Shown here: one piece after another, positions 46,983-55,752 of the stretch
How positions within the stretch are numbered: the stretch's first letter is position 1
Layout: every line of letters begins with the position of its first letter
Source: RECM01 sp047921215
GTDB lineage: Bacteria; Bacteroidota; Rhodothermia; Balneolales; Cyclonatronaceae
Direction of reading: 5' to 3'
DNA length: 64,000 nucleotides
Assembly: GCA_047921215.1 (NCBI GenBank)
Contig: JBLRWO010000021.1
Location: 10,008 to 74,007 of the forward strand
Made by a program: the position numbers and the translations under genes
Notes under the pieces: generated by a model
Told to the model about the DNA's origin: nothing
The model's database searches: none
The model's input: only the letters and a program-made list of their open reading frames with translations

Positions 46983-46985
46983 GCC

Positions 46986-47035
46986 CGCATACCAACGGAC
47001 CTGACAATACCGCATACCAACGGATTTGACAATCC
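46986..47035 (+). repeat. 25-base tandem duplication
   Basis: CGCATACCAACGGA occurs at 46986 and 47011, each followed by CTGACAATAC or TTGACAATCC; three differences over 25 bases. It lies just beyond the aminotransferase stop. Confidence 0.75.
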
Positions 47036-47102
47036 CGGTGGTGGTACTACATCAATTCTGAGGCTGCAGGGGAAATTCTATGTACCATCATGAAAATTTT
47101 CC

Positions 47103-48224
47103 TCATTTGATCAGCGTCATTTTCCGGCTTTGGGTAACGCCGCCGGCCCTCAGGCTGTAGATGTAAACCCCTGATGGAAGATCGCCTGCATTAAAGCTGA
47201 CACGATGGCTGCCGGCATTCATCGGCCCGTCTTTAAGGGTACGGATATGAGCGCCTGCCACATCATATACCGCAAGCGATACGCGTGCCACCCGGTCGAG
47301 CGTAAAGCGGATTTCAGTCTGCGGATTGAACGGATTCGGATAGTTCTGATCCAGCGAAAAATGGGCCACGGGACGATGGTCCGGCACTGTGCCAGTCGTT
47401 TCACCGCTAAAAAGGCGGGCCGCATCGGTCAGGGTCAGGTATTCGATACCTTCTCCGTAATAGGTGTTCAGGGAGTCGAGCAGCTCACCGATCCACCGGA
47501 TGGTGATGCCCCCTTCATAACCACTCCTGATAAACGGGTCGTGCAGCAACAGGGTGTAAACCTGCTTTTCTTCGGCTTTCCGGCGGATGTCGGCCAGGGC
47601 GTCTCTCAGGTTTTTGTCGTAGTTCGCCGAAGTGAGCGCCCACGTGTATTCGGAATCCGGCGGCAGGTTGAACAGCTCATTGTTCAGGAAATCCTGCGGC
47701 TTCGTGGTTGAGATGTAGGGGATATCGAATTCGGGCAACACCTTCCAGGTAATTTCATCGCTCACATGTCCGGGGGGGATAAAAGAAACCGGCCTGATTC
47801 CCGTATGCTCATCAAGCAGATCAATGCCGTCTTTGATCAGCTTTGCCTGCTGCTCTTCGGTGAAAGGCTGGTTGTAGAAGGTGCAGTACATCTCATGGCT
47901 CGACTGGTTGCAGCGCTGACAGATGTGGATGTAGCCGTGCAGCGATATCTCATGACCAAGTGCGGCCGATGCGGTCAGTTCCGCCGCCAGCCCGCCGTCA
48001 AGATTCGGGCCCTCTATAAGCCGGTGCGGCATCACCCCCCAGGTGAGTACACCGCCACGGGCAGCAACACTGTCCTGCAGGGGCGTAATAGAGCGTGGCA
48101 GAATGGACGTATTGCGCGACAGGATGTCGTCCACCCGTATCACAAATTTCAACGAAGGCTGGGCAAGAAGCCCAGCAATTTCAGGACCCAGCAACAGAAT
48201 AAGAAGCAGTATTAATCGGCACAC
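47103..48224 (-). CDS. Secreted DUF2334 (polysaccharide-deacetylase-like) protein with T9SS sorting domain
   Basis: A 373-residue exported protein. Signal peptide 1-22 (LILLLILLLGPEIAGLLAQ). A NodB/DUF2334-type barrel (about 25-270) shows FVIRVDDILSRN (early Asp pair, metal/catalytic position), ALGHEISLHGYIHICQRC (His ligands), FIPPGHVSDEITW and TLLLHDPFIRSGYEGGI. Such proteins may deacetylate glycans, though many DUF2334 members are uncharacterised. The sorting domain (about 288-373) has YPNPFNPQTEIRFTL and ends SRKMTLIK. It faces the cupin/RuBisCO-like genes on the same strand, separated by a palindrome. Confidence 0.85.
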   Translation of the reverse strand: MCRLILLLILLLGPEIAGLLAQPSLKFVIRVDDILSRNTSILPRSITPLQDSVAARGGVLTWGVMPHRLIEGPNLDGGLAAELTASAALGHEISLHGYIHICQRCNQSSHEMYCTFYNQPFTEEQQAKLIKDGIDLLDEHTGIRPVSFIPPGHVSDEITWKVLPEFDIPYISTTKPQDFLNNELFNLPPDSEYTWALTSANYDKNLRDALADIRRKAEEKQVYTLLLHDPFIRSGYEGGITIRWIGELLDSLNTYYGEGIEYLTLTDAARLFSGETTGTVPDHRPVAHFSLDQNYPNPFNPQTEIRFTLDRVARVSLAVYDVAGAHIRTLKDGPMNAGSHRVSFNAGDLPSGVYIYSLRAGGVTQSRKMTLIK

Positions 48225-48250
48225 AATAGTCGGTTAGAGTAATAATAATA

Positions 48251-48296
48251 GTCATTCTGAGCGCAACGCAGCCCAGCTGCGTGCAGTCGAAGCACG
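48251..48296 (+). repeat. Type 2 intergenic repeat
   Basis: GTCATTCTGAGCGCAACGCA to GCGTGCAGTCGAAGCACG, the closest match to the unit at 6273. It is adjacent to the palindrome at 48298 and the heptamer array at 48327. Confidence 0.7.
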
Positions 48297-48297
48297 T

Positions 48298-48319
48298 GGG
48301 GGCTTTTTAAAAAGCCCCC
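48298..48319 (-). terminator. Perfect 22-base palindrome, probable terminator for the cupin transcript
   Basis: GGGGGCTTTTT followed directly by AAAAAGCCCCC. It lies 46 bases after the cupin stop and 73 before the DUF2334 start, both on the minus strand. Confidence 0.6.
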
Positions 48320-48326
48320 CCAAAAA

Positions 48327-48368
48327 GTCTGATGTCTGATGTCTCACATCTCACCTCTCACATCTCAC
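48327..48368 (+). repeat. Heptamer tandem array
   Basis: Six in-step 7-base units: GTCTGAT, GTCTGAT, GTCTCAC, ATCTCAC, CTCTCAC, ATCTCAC. It abuts the cupin stop codon at 48365. Confidence 0.85.
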
Positions 48369-48823
48369 ATCCTCGCCTTCTTCCCCGCATCCGTATCCCC
48401 CAGCCAGGCTTTCACCTGCTCATCTGATGGCACCGACGCCTTGTCGCGGTAGCGGTCGACCACGCACACAAACCCGAGCGGCTCGCCGCGGTCGGCATGG
48501 AACTGATGCAGAGTTTCAGGCGATATATAGACCACATCATGCAGGTTCAGTTCATGCACCTCATCACCCAGCACCATCGAACCTCTGCCCCGTATGATCA
48601 CAACTGAATGGGGATGCCGGTGGTACTCAAGCGATGAATACCCTCCGGGTTGCACCTCGAAATAGCGGGTCTGAAAGTTCAGCTCATGCTCACCTTCACC
48701 CTCGCCGAGCAGAGATAAGCGTTCAATATCCCGGAATGCAGTTCCGTCGGTTTTATACAGTTTTCGCTCAACACCTTCCCAGGTGTAGTCATTCGCCCGG
48801 ATTATTTTCGAATTGTTCTTCAT
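48365..48823 (-). CDS. Small cupin protein next to the RuBisCO-like gene
   Basis: A 152-residue single-domain cupin. Metal-binding region: EYHRHPHSVVIIRGRG, with a cluster of His in place of the standard HxH...E; second motif region VVYISPETLHQFHA provides the distal His. The segment PLGFVCVVDRYRDKA follows. It is the next gene on the strand after the RuBisCO-like protein (173-base gap). In Rhodospirillum rubrum a cupin near a RuBisCO-like protein turns 1-methylthioxylulose 5-phosphate into deoxyxylulose 5-phosphate and methanethiol; this cupin is a candidate for the same role by pairing, not by proof. Alternative: an unrelated mannose-6-phosphate-isomerase-like cupin. Confidence 0.82.
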   Translation of the reverse strand: MKNNSKIIRANDYTWEGVERKLYKTDGTAFRDIERLSLLGEGEGEHELNFQTRYFEVQPGGYSSLEYHRHPHSVVIIRGRGSMVLGDEVHELNLHDVVYISPETLHQFHADRGEPLGFVCVVDRYRDKASVPSDEQVKAWLGDTDAGKKARM

Positions 48824-48996
48824 AGTGATAGAGTTTCTTTCGGTAAGTGAGTACCCGGGTGGTGTGGATTGTTGATGTTTTTGCGTGTAATGGGCGTGTT
48901 GCAGGGTGAATCGGATGATTTGCTTTGCGGCTGGTTTTGATATGTAAGCTCAGGCAACCGATTTTGCACGATGTGTTGTGATTATGAACTGTCTGG

Positions 48997-50241
48997 TTAT
49001 AGTGTTGAAGATAGTAGATTTGTGATCTCCCTGGCAGCCGCCTCAATACCATCGCGATGCTGGTAAAGACTTCCGCCCAGCAGATAAACGGTGTCAGGAC
49101 CATAAGATTTCACCCATTCCGGCAGGTTCAGGCGCTGAATGCCGCCGCCGGGCATGGGGAAACAGGAACGGAATCCGGAAAGTTGCCGCCGGGCTGCGTG
49201 GTTCAGCTGCAGGCACTCTTCACGGCTGAATGAAAACCGTCCGCCGGCGTTCGGATAGATTACCATATCGGCACCCAGCGCCCTCCAAAGCTCGCCGTAA
49301 AGGAACGCTTTGCTGAAGCCGCTGCCTGACTGAAGGGTATAAGACCCGGAAAACGCCGGATGGGCCGCAACCGGCAGGCCGCTATCCTGACGGGACAGCT
49401 CGCCCAGCGCTGCAAGTCCGGTTATATGAGGTGCGATCATCACACCTCCGGCACCCTGATCACGGGCTGTCCTGAACCGATCCATCATGTCGGGCCAGCT
49501 GCCGGTTATATTCGGCATGTACATAGATACCCGTCCGGTTTTATCGGCAGCCCTTCTGATGGCATCGGTGCACGCCCTTACCCGTTCGGTGAACGGTGCA
49601 TACGGCTGATCAGCCAGACCGTGGTCATCCTTGATGATGTCAATACCGCCAAGGGCAAACCGGTAGCATAGGTCACCGAGTTCCTTTGCCGTCAATCCCA
49701 TCGGTTTAAGTGCCGTTGCGCTCAGCGGCCGTTCCGGGATGTTCAGAATGCGCCGGATTCCGCCGATACCGAAGCTAGGACCGCTGAAAAGAGGGGGTAT
49801 GGATGAGGTACTGGCACTGTCGTCTGTAGGTTTGCTTCGGACGCATCCGTCAGAAGTATCGTGAGGTTCCGCTGTACCCGGGCCGGTACTAGCTGTAGCG
49901 GTTCCGCCGTTATCTGCGACTGCACCATTTGCAAAGGCACTCCAGTCCAGACCGGTAACCATAATTCCCGGTTTCAGCGAGATGTTGCCGTACAACACAT
50001 TCAGGAACTGGGTGTGTTCATAACCTGTGTTGGCCAGCGGCCACTCGATACTGACCTGGTATGTCTGCGGACCTGTTTCATCACATTGCGTAACCCGCCC
50101 GACGATGTGACCGCGGATCTCATCACTGATGGCATCGGGGGGCATCTCCACACTCTGTTCGTAGCAAATCCCGTTGAGTTTTCCGGCAATCTCCTCCATG
50201 CCGGCCAGTGTGATTTGATAGGTAACAGTGAAGGTTTTCAT
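48997..50241 (-). CDS. RuBisCO-like protein (form IV)
   Basis: A 414-residue RuBisCO-large-subunit homologue. The N-terminal ferredoxin-like domain covers about 1-105; the TIM barrel begins at about 151 (LFSGPSFGIGGIRRILNIP). Active-site equivalents: Lys179 in LKPMGLT; Lys204-Asp205-Asp206-His207 (KDDH) where true RuBisCO has KDDE; MYMPNITGS; AAHPAFSGSY; PNAGGRF and PMPGGGIQRL for phosphate. The Glu-to-His change argues against carboxylase activity and fits form IV proteins of the DeepYkr type that isomerise methylthioribulose 1-phosphate. A Ser/Thr/Asp-rich linker (about 104-150) of roughly 40 residues between the domains is unusual. Starts 45 bases after purA; the cupin follows. Confidence 0.88.
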   Translation of the reverse strand: MKTFTVTYQITLAGMEEIAGKLNGICYEQSVEMPPDAISDEIRGHIVGRVTQCDETGPQTYQVSIEWPLANTGYEHTQFLNVLYGNISLKPGIMVTGLDWSAFANGAVADNGGTATASTGPGTAEPHDTSDGCVRSKPTDDSASTSSIPPLFSGPSFGIGGIRRILNIPERPLSATALKPMGLTAKELGDLCYRFALGGIDIIKDDHGLADQPYAPFTERVRACTDAIRRAADKTGRVSMYMPNITGSWPDMMDRFRTARDQGAGGVMIAPHITGLAALGELSRQDSGLPVAAHPAFSGSYTLQSGSGFSKAFLYGELWRALGADMVIYPNAGGRFSFSREECLQLNHAARRQLSGFRSCFPMPGGGIQRLNLPEWVKSYGPDTVYLLGGSLYQHRDGIEAAAREITNLLSSTL

Positions 50242-50286
50242 GGGTGAATGTCATCATGGGATGGCCTGCCCGGACACATTAACTGT

Positions 50287-51570
50287 TCAGAGCCCGCCCT
50301 TCACAATGGTCTCGGTGCGCTCGGGGCCTGTTGATACAATCTTTACCGGAACACCCAGGTAATCTTCGATGAATTCGAGGAACAGGCGGGCGTTTTCCGG
50401 AAGTTCCTCATATGTTTTGCATTCGGCGATCGACGTTTTCCAACCCGGTTTGCTCACAAATACGGGTTTGATTCGCTCAAGTTTTTTCAGGCTGGCGGGG
50501 AACAGGTCGGTTTCAGCACCGTCAATTGAATAGGCGGTACAGGCTTTGACCGTTTCGAGAGAATCAAGCACATCCATCTTGGTGATGGCCAGCTCGTTGA
50601 TACCGTTAATACGAACGGCATACTTTAACGCCACAAGGTCGATCCAGCCGCACCGCCGTGGTCTGCCGGTGGTGGATCCGAATTCATGGCCCAGCTCGCG
50701 AAGCCGGTTGCCGTCCTCGCCGTGCAGTTCGGTGGGGAACGGTCCGTTGCCTACGCGTGTGCAATAGGCTTTGGTGATGCCCATTACATGGGTGATGGAG
50801 GTGGGAGGCAGGCCGCTTCCGGTACAGGCCCCGCCAGCCGTGGGCGAGGATGAGGTTACAAAGGGATAGGTGCCATGGTCGATGTCGAGCAGTGCACCCT
50901 GCGCCCCTTCAAGCAGGATGGGGATATTCTCTTTATTTGCGTTGTGCAGTATGAGGCCGGTATCACAGATATAGGACTTGAGCTGTTTTCCGCATTCAAC
51001 CATCTCGTCCACAATCGGGCCGGCTTCCAGTGCCGGCATTCCGAACTGATGTACCAGGGTCACGTTGACATCTTCAAGCACCTGCGCCACTTTTTCTGCA
51101 AGCAGATCTGTATCGAGCAGATCGAGCATTCGGATACCGTTCCGGGCAATTTTGTGGTAGTACGCCGGACCGATGCCGCGGCCCGTGGTACCGATTTTAT
51201 GGTCGCCCCGCGTCTCCTCACGGGCCTTGTCGATCATCTTGTGGTAGGGGAGAATCACATGGGCGTTTTCGCTCACAAAAAGCTGTCTGGATGGATCGGC
51301 ACCGTGTTTTTTAACGGCTTCGATCTCTTCGAGCAGCTTCAGCGGGTCAACTACAACGCCGTTTCCGATTATGCAGCTGGTTCCGGGATGGAAGATGCCG
51401 GATGGTACAAGATGCAGGATAACGGTTTTTCCGTCGAATTTAAGGGTGTGTCCGGCGTTGGCCCCACCCTGATAGCGGGCTACATATGGGGTATTGTCGC
51501 TGAGCAGGTCAACAACCTTGCCCTTGCCTTCGTCGCCCCACTGGGCTCCGATAATTACACGAACTGGCAT
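50287..51570 (-). CDS. purA: Adenylosuccinate synthetase
   Basis: A 427-residue GTP-dependent ligase joining IMP and aspartate, the first committed step to AMP. Signatures: VIIGAQWGDEGKGKVVD at the N-terminus, GGANAGHTL (catalytic His), ARNGIRMLDL, GTTGRGIGPAYYHK, LLEGAQGALLDIDHGTYPFV and a C-terminal GPERTETIVKG. The frame opens 11 codons earlier, but homologues begin MPVRVIIGAQ, and the terminator at 51582 ends before this ATG, so 51570 is the start. The RuBisCO-like gene follows after 45 bases and may share its transcript. Confidence 0.97.
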   Translation of the reverse strand: MPVRVIIGAQWGDEGKGKVVDLLSDNTPYVARYQGGANAGHTLKFDGKTVILHLVPSGIFHPGTSCIIGNGVVVDPLKLLEEIEAVKKHGADPSRQLFVSENAHVILPYHKMIDKAREETRGDHKIGTTGRGIGPAYYHKIARNGIRMLDLLDTDLLAEKVAQVLEDVNVTLVHQFGMPALEAGPIVDEMVECGKQLKSYICDTGLILHNANKENIPILLEGAQGALLDIDHGTYPFVTSSSPTAGGACTGSGLPPTSITHVMGITKAYCTRVGNGPFPTELHGEDGNRLRELGHEFGSTTGRPRRCGWIDLVALKYAVRINGINELAITKMDVLDSLETVKACTAYSIDGAETDLFPASLKKLERIKPVFVSKPGWKTSIAECKTYEELPENARLFLEFIEDYLGVPVKIVSTGPERTETIVKGGL

Positions 51571-51581
51571 GATATGATCGC

Positions 51582-51610
51582 AAAAAAAAGAGGTGCAGTG
51601 CACCTCTTTT
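51582..51610 (-). terminator. Intrinsic terminator between the STAS gene and purA
   Basis: The minus strand reads AAAAGAGGTGC, loop ACT, GCACCTCTTTTTTTT. An 11-bp stem and T-run 26 bases after the STAS stop; purA begins 12 bases later, so its promoter must overlap or readthrough occurs. Confidence 0.88.
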
Positions 51611-51635
51611 ACGTTATTAATTGGCTGACGTGAAG

Positions 51636-51977
51636 TTATTCCTTAAAGGATTCAACAGCTTCATCAACAGATTTGAAATGCTGGAATACCGTGATCAGCT
51701 TGGTGATGATCAGCAGGCTTTCGATTTTGTCTGTCGCATTGGCTATTCTGAGGTCTCCTCCGGCATTGCGCATGGTTGTAAGCGCCCCGATGAGCATTCC
51801 CAACCCGGAAGAGTTCATAAATTTAACCTTGCCCAGATCAACCACAATATTCTTCTTGTTCTGGTCGATCAGTTCATGGAGTTGTTCATTCAGGGTTACC
51901 GCGTCGGGTCCGCCCATCACGTTACCCTTGAATTCCAGAACAACGGAATTATATCGCTCGGAGACTTTAAAGCTCAT
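51636..51977 (-). CDS. STAS-domain anti-sigma factor antagonist
   Basis: A 113-residue single STAS domain (SpoIIAA/RsbV type). IVVDLGKVKFMNSSGLGML contains the phosphorylatable serine region (Ser56/Ser57), preceded by VVLEFKGNVMGGPDAVTLNE. Such proteins bind and inhibit anti-sigma kinases when unphosphorylated. No partner kinase or phosphatase lies nearby. It is the last gene of a secD-secF-STAS run, 20 bases after secF, and is followed by a terminator. Confidence 0.92.
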   Translation of the reverse strand: MSFKVSERYNSVVLEFKGNVMGGPDAVTLNEQLHELIDQNKKNIVVDLGKVKFMNSSGLGMLIGALTTMRNAGGDLRIANATDKIESLLIITKLITVFQHFKSVDEAVESFKE

Positions 51978-51997
51978 AACAGAAACCTATGGTTAGT

Positions 51998-52906
51998 TTA
52001 ACTTTTTACTTTTTTAAGTTGCAAATCGACCAATAGACCACTGGCCACAAAGATGGAACTGTAGGTACCAAGGATTACACCCAGCATCAGGGCAAATGAC
52101 AGACCCTTCAGGACCTCACCCCCAAATACGAACAGGATGGTTACAACAATAAACGTGGTAAGGGATGTGACCACCGTACGGCTCATGGTGTTGTTAATGC
52201 TTCTGTTCACCATTGAATCATATGCTTCGGTCTTAAATATAAGTGAATTCTCACGGATACGGTCAAATACCACCACGGTGTCGTTCAGTGAATATCCCAC
52301 AATAGTCAGGAATGCTGCAATCAAAGCCTGATCGATGTCGAGGTTGAATGGCAGAATATCATAAAAGATTGTGAAAATACCTAATGTGATGATTACATCA
52401 TGAGCGAGTGCTGCAACAGCTCCGGTAGAGTATGTCCAGTTCTTAAATCGTACCAGAATGTACACGAAAATCACGATCAGGGCGAATATGACCGACATCA
52501 GGGCAGCCTGCTTCAGGTCTTCGGCAAACCGTGGTCCTACCAGGTCGAGTTTGATGATTTCGGCCTGGTTACCGGGAAAGGTTGTCGATAATGTACCCAG
52601 AATTATTGACCTGAGTTGATTGGGTTCAAGCTGGGCATCGGTCCGGATCAGAATATCGGCACCAAACAGTTTAACCTCGGGCATGCTTTCAAGAGGTTCG
52701 GTCAGGGCTGTCCTGATTTCACCCACGGCAGGGGATGACTCCTGGAAGGCCACAACTACCTCGTTGCCGCCACGGAAGTCGATGCCGAAGTTGAGGCCCT
52801 GAAAAATGATGGCAAACAGTGAAATCGCCACCAATGTACCGGATACGATATATCCGATCTTCCGGTTGTGTATAAAATTGAATTTTGGATCTTCAAATAG
52901 TCTCAT
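51998..52906 (-). CDS. secF: Protein translocase subunit SecF
   Basis: A 302-residue membrane protein with six predicted helices and a periplasmic domain after the first. Motifs: LNFGIDFRGGNEVVVAF, the LVGPRFAEDLKQAAL entry to the helical bundle, and IVGYSLNDTVVVFDRIREN in the RND-like core. With SecD it uses proton flow to pull exported proteins across the membrane. SecD is the previous gene (22-base gap). The two are separate here, whereas many Bacteroidia carry a fused SecDF. Confidence 0.96.
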   Translation of the reverse strand: MRLFEDPKFNFIHNRKIGYIVSGTLVAISLFAIIFQGLNFGIDFRGGNEVVVAFQESSPAVGEIRTALTEPLESMPEVKLFGADILIRTDAQLEPNQLRSIILGTLSTTFPGNQAEIIKLDLVGPRFAEDLKQAALMSVIFALIVIFVYILVRFKNWTYSTGAVAALAHDVIITLGIFTIFYDILPFNLDIDQALIAAFLTIVGYSLNDTVVVFDRIRENSLIFKTEAYDSMVNRSINNTMSRTVVTSLTTFIVVTILFVFGGEVLKGLSFALMLGVILGTYSSIFVASGLLVDLQLKKVKS

Positions 52907-52928
52907 TGCTTTTTCCTGTGTTTAAAAA

Positions 52929-54749
52929 TTATCCGAAACTGACATTGAGGCCTTTACCGCGGGTCAACGAATCGACGATCACACGGGTAATGACAATGGC
53001 ACTGAAGAGGGAGGCAATAATACCCGCCATCAGCGTAACGGCGAAGCCCTTGATCGGGCCCATTCCGAAGCTGAACAGGATTACCGCTGTTAAAAACGTG
53101 GTGATGTTCGCATCAAGGATGGCACTCATCGCATTCTTGTATCCGCTGTCGATGGCCGCCACAAGGCTTTTGCCCACACGCATCTCCTCACGTATACGGT
53201 CGAATATCAGTACGTTCGCATCCACCGCCATACCGATGGTAAGTACAATGCCGGCAATCCCGGGCAGGGTCAGCGTGGCCCTGAAGGCAGCCAGTATACC
53301 GAGTATGAAGATGATGTTCAGTATAAGCGCCAGGTCGGCAATCGCTCCGCCGGCACGATAATAGAAGATCATGAACAGAGCCACAATGGTAAGGCCCCAA
53401 ATAGCGGACCGGAATCCCGACCGGATGGAAGCTTCACCCAGGGTGGCTCCTACGGTACGCTCTTCCACAATATCCAGCGGTGCAGGAAGTGCACCGGATA
53501 GCAGGATATTCACAAGGTCTTCGGCTTCACTAAGGCCGCCGATACCGCTGATGGACGAACGCCCTTCCGTGATCTGGCTTCGTACCGTCGGATAGCTGTA
53601 CACGTACCCGTCGAGGATAATGGCTACCGGACGACCAATGTTGGCCCCGGTCAGAATGCTCCAGCGGCGCGCGCCCTCACGGTTCATGGTCATTGATACC
53701 TCGGGCTGGTTGGTCTGCGGATCAAACGAGGGTCTGGCGTCGGTTATGACCTCACCGGTAAGTTCTACCTGTTTTCTTACGCCCAGCAGGGTGTAGTATT
53801 CACTGGATGACCCCTGAAGACGCTCGCTCTGGGCAGCCCACATCAGTTCGGTATCGCGGGGCAGCATACGTTGCACTTCTTCTCTGCGAAGTTTTTCCAT
53901 TACTTCGGCAGTATCAGCGGTTGCAGCGTATCCGAAGATTACACTTTCTCCCACAGGAATAAATACATCGGTGAAAGTATTAATCCGGGTCGCCTGACCG
54001 AGCGTGTCGCCGTCGGCAGGAGGCAGAGAGGTTTCGTAAAAATCGATGATCCTGCGAAGCGAAGTCTGGAGTTCACTCGGGTTGGCCATCGTCCGGAACT
54101 CGAGACGGGCCGTACCGCGAAGCAGGTTGCGTACCCGCTCTTCGTCGTCCACGCCGGGCAGCTCCACAACGATACGGTTGCTTCCCTGTTTCACGATCGA
54201 TGGTTCGGTTACACCGAAGCGGTCAATCCGGTTTCTGATGATCTCAACGGCCCGGTCTACAGCTGAATTTCGCTGACTTTGCAGGTAATTCTTGATCTCA
54301 TCATTGGTAGACTGCCGTGTGATGTTATCAGAGTCGGATCTGAAATACCGGCTAAGTCGTGCCTGCGGATCCCGGCTTTCAAATTCATCCACAAATTCAT
54401 CGATTACATCGGTGTTGTTTTCAAAGGCCCGCTGCGAGGCAGTCGACAGTACATCGTTGAATTCATCATCCCTGAACTCACGGGCGAGTTCACCAAGCAA
54501 CTGGCCTGTAGCCAGTTCAAGAGTTACATACATGCCGCCCTGCAGGTCAAGGCCGAAGTTCAGCGTCCGCTCTCTCAGATTGTTCAGACGCTCAAAATTA
54601 GCCTCCACGTATTCCACGCGGGCTTCCTCATCGAGACTGTTGATATGCCTTTGCTCCAGCCAGTGACGTACACTGAACTGCAGGTAGTATCCTGTAACCA
54701 GGATGAAGCCGATGATAAAAAATATCTTGGTTCCGTTACTTTCCTTCAT
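52929..54749 (-). CDS. secD: Protein translocase subunit SecD
   Basis: A 606-residue partner of SecF. After the first helix, FGLDLQGGMYVTLELATGQL is the P1 domain start; the body contains RIDRFGVTEPSIVKQGSNRI and VELPGV, and the membrane core has AGIVLTIGMAVDANVLIFDR, the RND-like D-x-N motif, and FSFGMGPIKGFAVTLMAGI. The frame opens 17 codons upstream, but the first hydrophobic helix follows MKESNGTKIFF, so 54749 is the likely start. First gene of the secD-secF-STAS run. Confidence 0.95.
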   Translation of the reverse strand: MKESNGTKIFFIIGFILVTGYYLQFSVRHWLEQRHINSLDEEARVEYVEANFERLNNLRERTLNFGLDLQGGMYVTLELATGQLLGELAREFRDDEFNDVLSTASQRAFENNTDVIDEFVDEFESRDPQARLSRYFRSDSDNITRQSTNDEIKNYLQSQRNSAVDRAVEIIRNRIDRFGVTEPSIVKQGSNRIVVELPGVDDEERVRNLLRGTARLEFRTMANPSELQTSLRRIIDFYETSLPPADGDTLGQATRINTFTDVFIPVGESVIFGYAATADTAEVMEKLRREEVQRMLPRDTELMWAAQSERLQGSSSEYYTLLGVRKQVELTGEVITDARPSFDPQTNQPEVSMTMNREGARRWSILTGANIGRPVAIILDGYVYSYPTVRSQITEGRSSISGIGGLSEAEDLVNILLSGALPAPLDIVEERTVGATLGEASIRSGFRSAIWGLTIVALFMIFYYRAGGAIADLALILNIIFILGILAAFRATLTLPGIAGIVLTIGMAVDANVLIFDRIREEMRVGKSLVAAIDSGYKNAMSAILDANITTFLTAVILFSFGMGPIKGFAVTLMAGIIASLFSAIVITRVIVDSLTRGKGLNVSFG

Positions 54750-54887
54750 AATTCTGGTTTGTTTGGTGTGTTGATAACAGTCCGGAACAGGACAGCGCAC
54801 ACGGCGTCCGGGTTCCGTTTATCGAAATAGTGCAACGCACAGGGGTACCCGGGCGAACCGGGACCGGGGTTGGGCATTCCGCCCGGG

Positions 54888-55436
54888 CTAAGGTGCGCCG
54901 ATACTAATGCCGCTGATGAGCGGGGACAGAAGAAAGGCCGGAATGCCTGCCGGTATTCCGTTTGTGAACTGCTCAAAGAATCGTTGAGCCGATTTGCCTG
55001 AGGGTATGATCAGAGTGGTCCACGACAGATCGATCGATTTGGTGGTGAGATAGTGCTTGGCATTAAAAACGGAAAGTATACTGTTCTCATTCATACCTGT
55101 GTCGGACGTCTGCGTAAATGCAGCCATCAGACGTGTAGCAAGTATATCGGGATCGTCGGAGCTGTCGAATGGCAGATCAAACAGGTCGCTGTTCCGGCTG
55201 ATTACATCCGCTGCATTGTTTACAACACTTTGAAAATCTGAACGGAACAACCGGATTTCACGGATTTTCTGATCAGCAACCTGTCCGTTAGTCACGGATA
55301 CATGCTGGTTTAGCCAGTATGTGAATGCCTCGAAGTTTCTGAGCTCATACTTCGTGGGCAACAGCATGGCCAGCCATCCGATGAACAGGACGATGGATAT
55401 GTAACGGTTGCTGTATGGATTCCGGAAAATCTGCAT
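54888..55436 (-). CDS. Hypothetical single-span membrane protein
   Basis: A 182-residue protein with one N-terminal hydrophobic helix (SIVLFIGWLAMLLP) after a short basic start, then a soluble, helix-rich region (VTNGQVADQKIREIRLFRSD, DIATRL-like LATRLMAAFTQTSDTG). The last part (GIPAGIPAFLLSPLISGISI) is hydrophobic again. No family recognised. Start at ATG 55436 chosen because the helix follows; the open frame extends to 55484. It lies between uvrA and secD on the same strand, 138 bases before secD. Confidence 0.65.
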   Translation of the reverse strand: MQIFRNPYSNRYISIVLFIGWLAMLLPTKYELRNFEAFTYWLNQHVSVTNGQVADQKIREIRLFRSDFQSVVNNAADVISRNSDLFDLPFDSSDDPDILATRLMAAFTQTSDTGMNENSILSVFNAKHYLTTKSIDLSWTTLIIPSGKSAQRFFEQFTNGIPAGIPAFLLSPLISGISIGAP

Positions 55437-55560
55437 CCGGCAAAGATAGGAAGTATGAGCAGCCGCAGCAACAGGCAATGTCAAAATACTCGCCCCTCTC
55501 CATTATGGTGAGCAAGTAATTATAGACCATTCGGGGCTACTCAATTATAGAGGTTATGGA

Positions 55561-55675
55561 GATGACACGAATAGTACTGTTAGTATACTTCGAATTGGGG
55601 AAGTACGGAACAAGCGAACAGTTGATCAGCGAAGTGGTTTGGGTAGATGTCACAGGTAGCCTATAATTTTGCCGC
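55561..55675 (+). repeat. Type 1 intergenic repeat, copy B
   Basis: GATGACACGAATAGTACTGT, TAGTATACTTCGAATTGGGG, GAAGTACGGAACAAGCGAAC, GATCAGCGAAGTGGTTTGGG, GTCACAGGTAGCCTATAATT. It shares a further upstream block (ATTATGGTGAGC) with copy A. It fills the uvrA-side gap (55437-55752) together with a heptamer array. Confidence 0.8.
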
Positions 55676-55709
55676 ACCGGATGAAATTAGTCGTTACCTG
55701 TGTCAACAT

Positions 55710-55744
55710 CCCACTTCCCCATTCCACATTCCCCATTCCCCATT
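55710..55744 (+). repeat. Heptamer tandem array
   Basis: Five in-step 7-base units: CCCACTT, CCCCATT, CCACATT, CCCCATT, CCCCATT. It lies immediately beyond the uvrA stop (55753). Confidence 0.85.
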
Positions 55745-55752
55745 CTCTTGTT

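Noticed and set aside
48997..50241. True carbon-fixing RuBisCO
   Set aside because: The metal-binding Glu of KDDE is His here, other active-site positions follow form IV proteins, and no phosphoribulokinase is visible.
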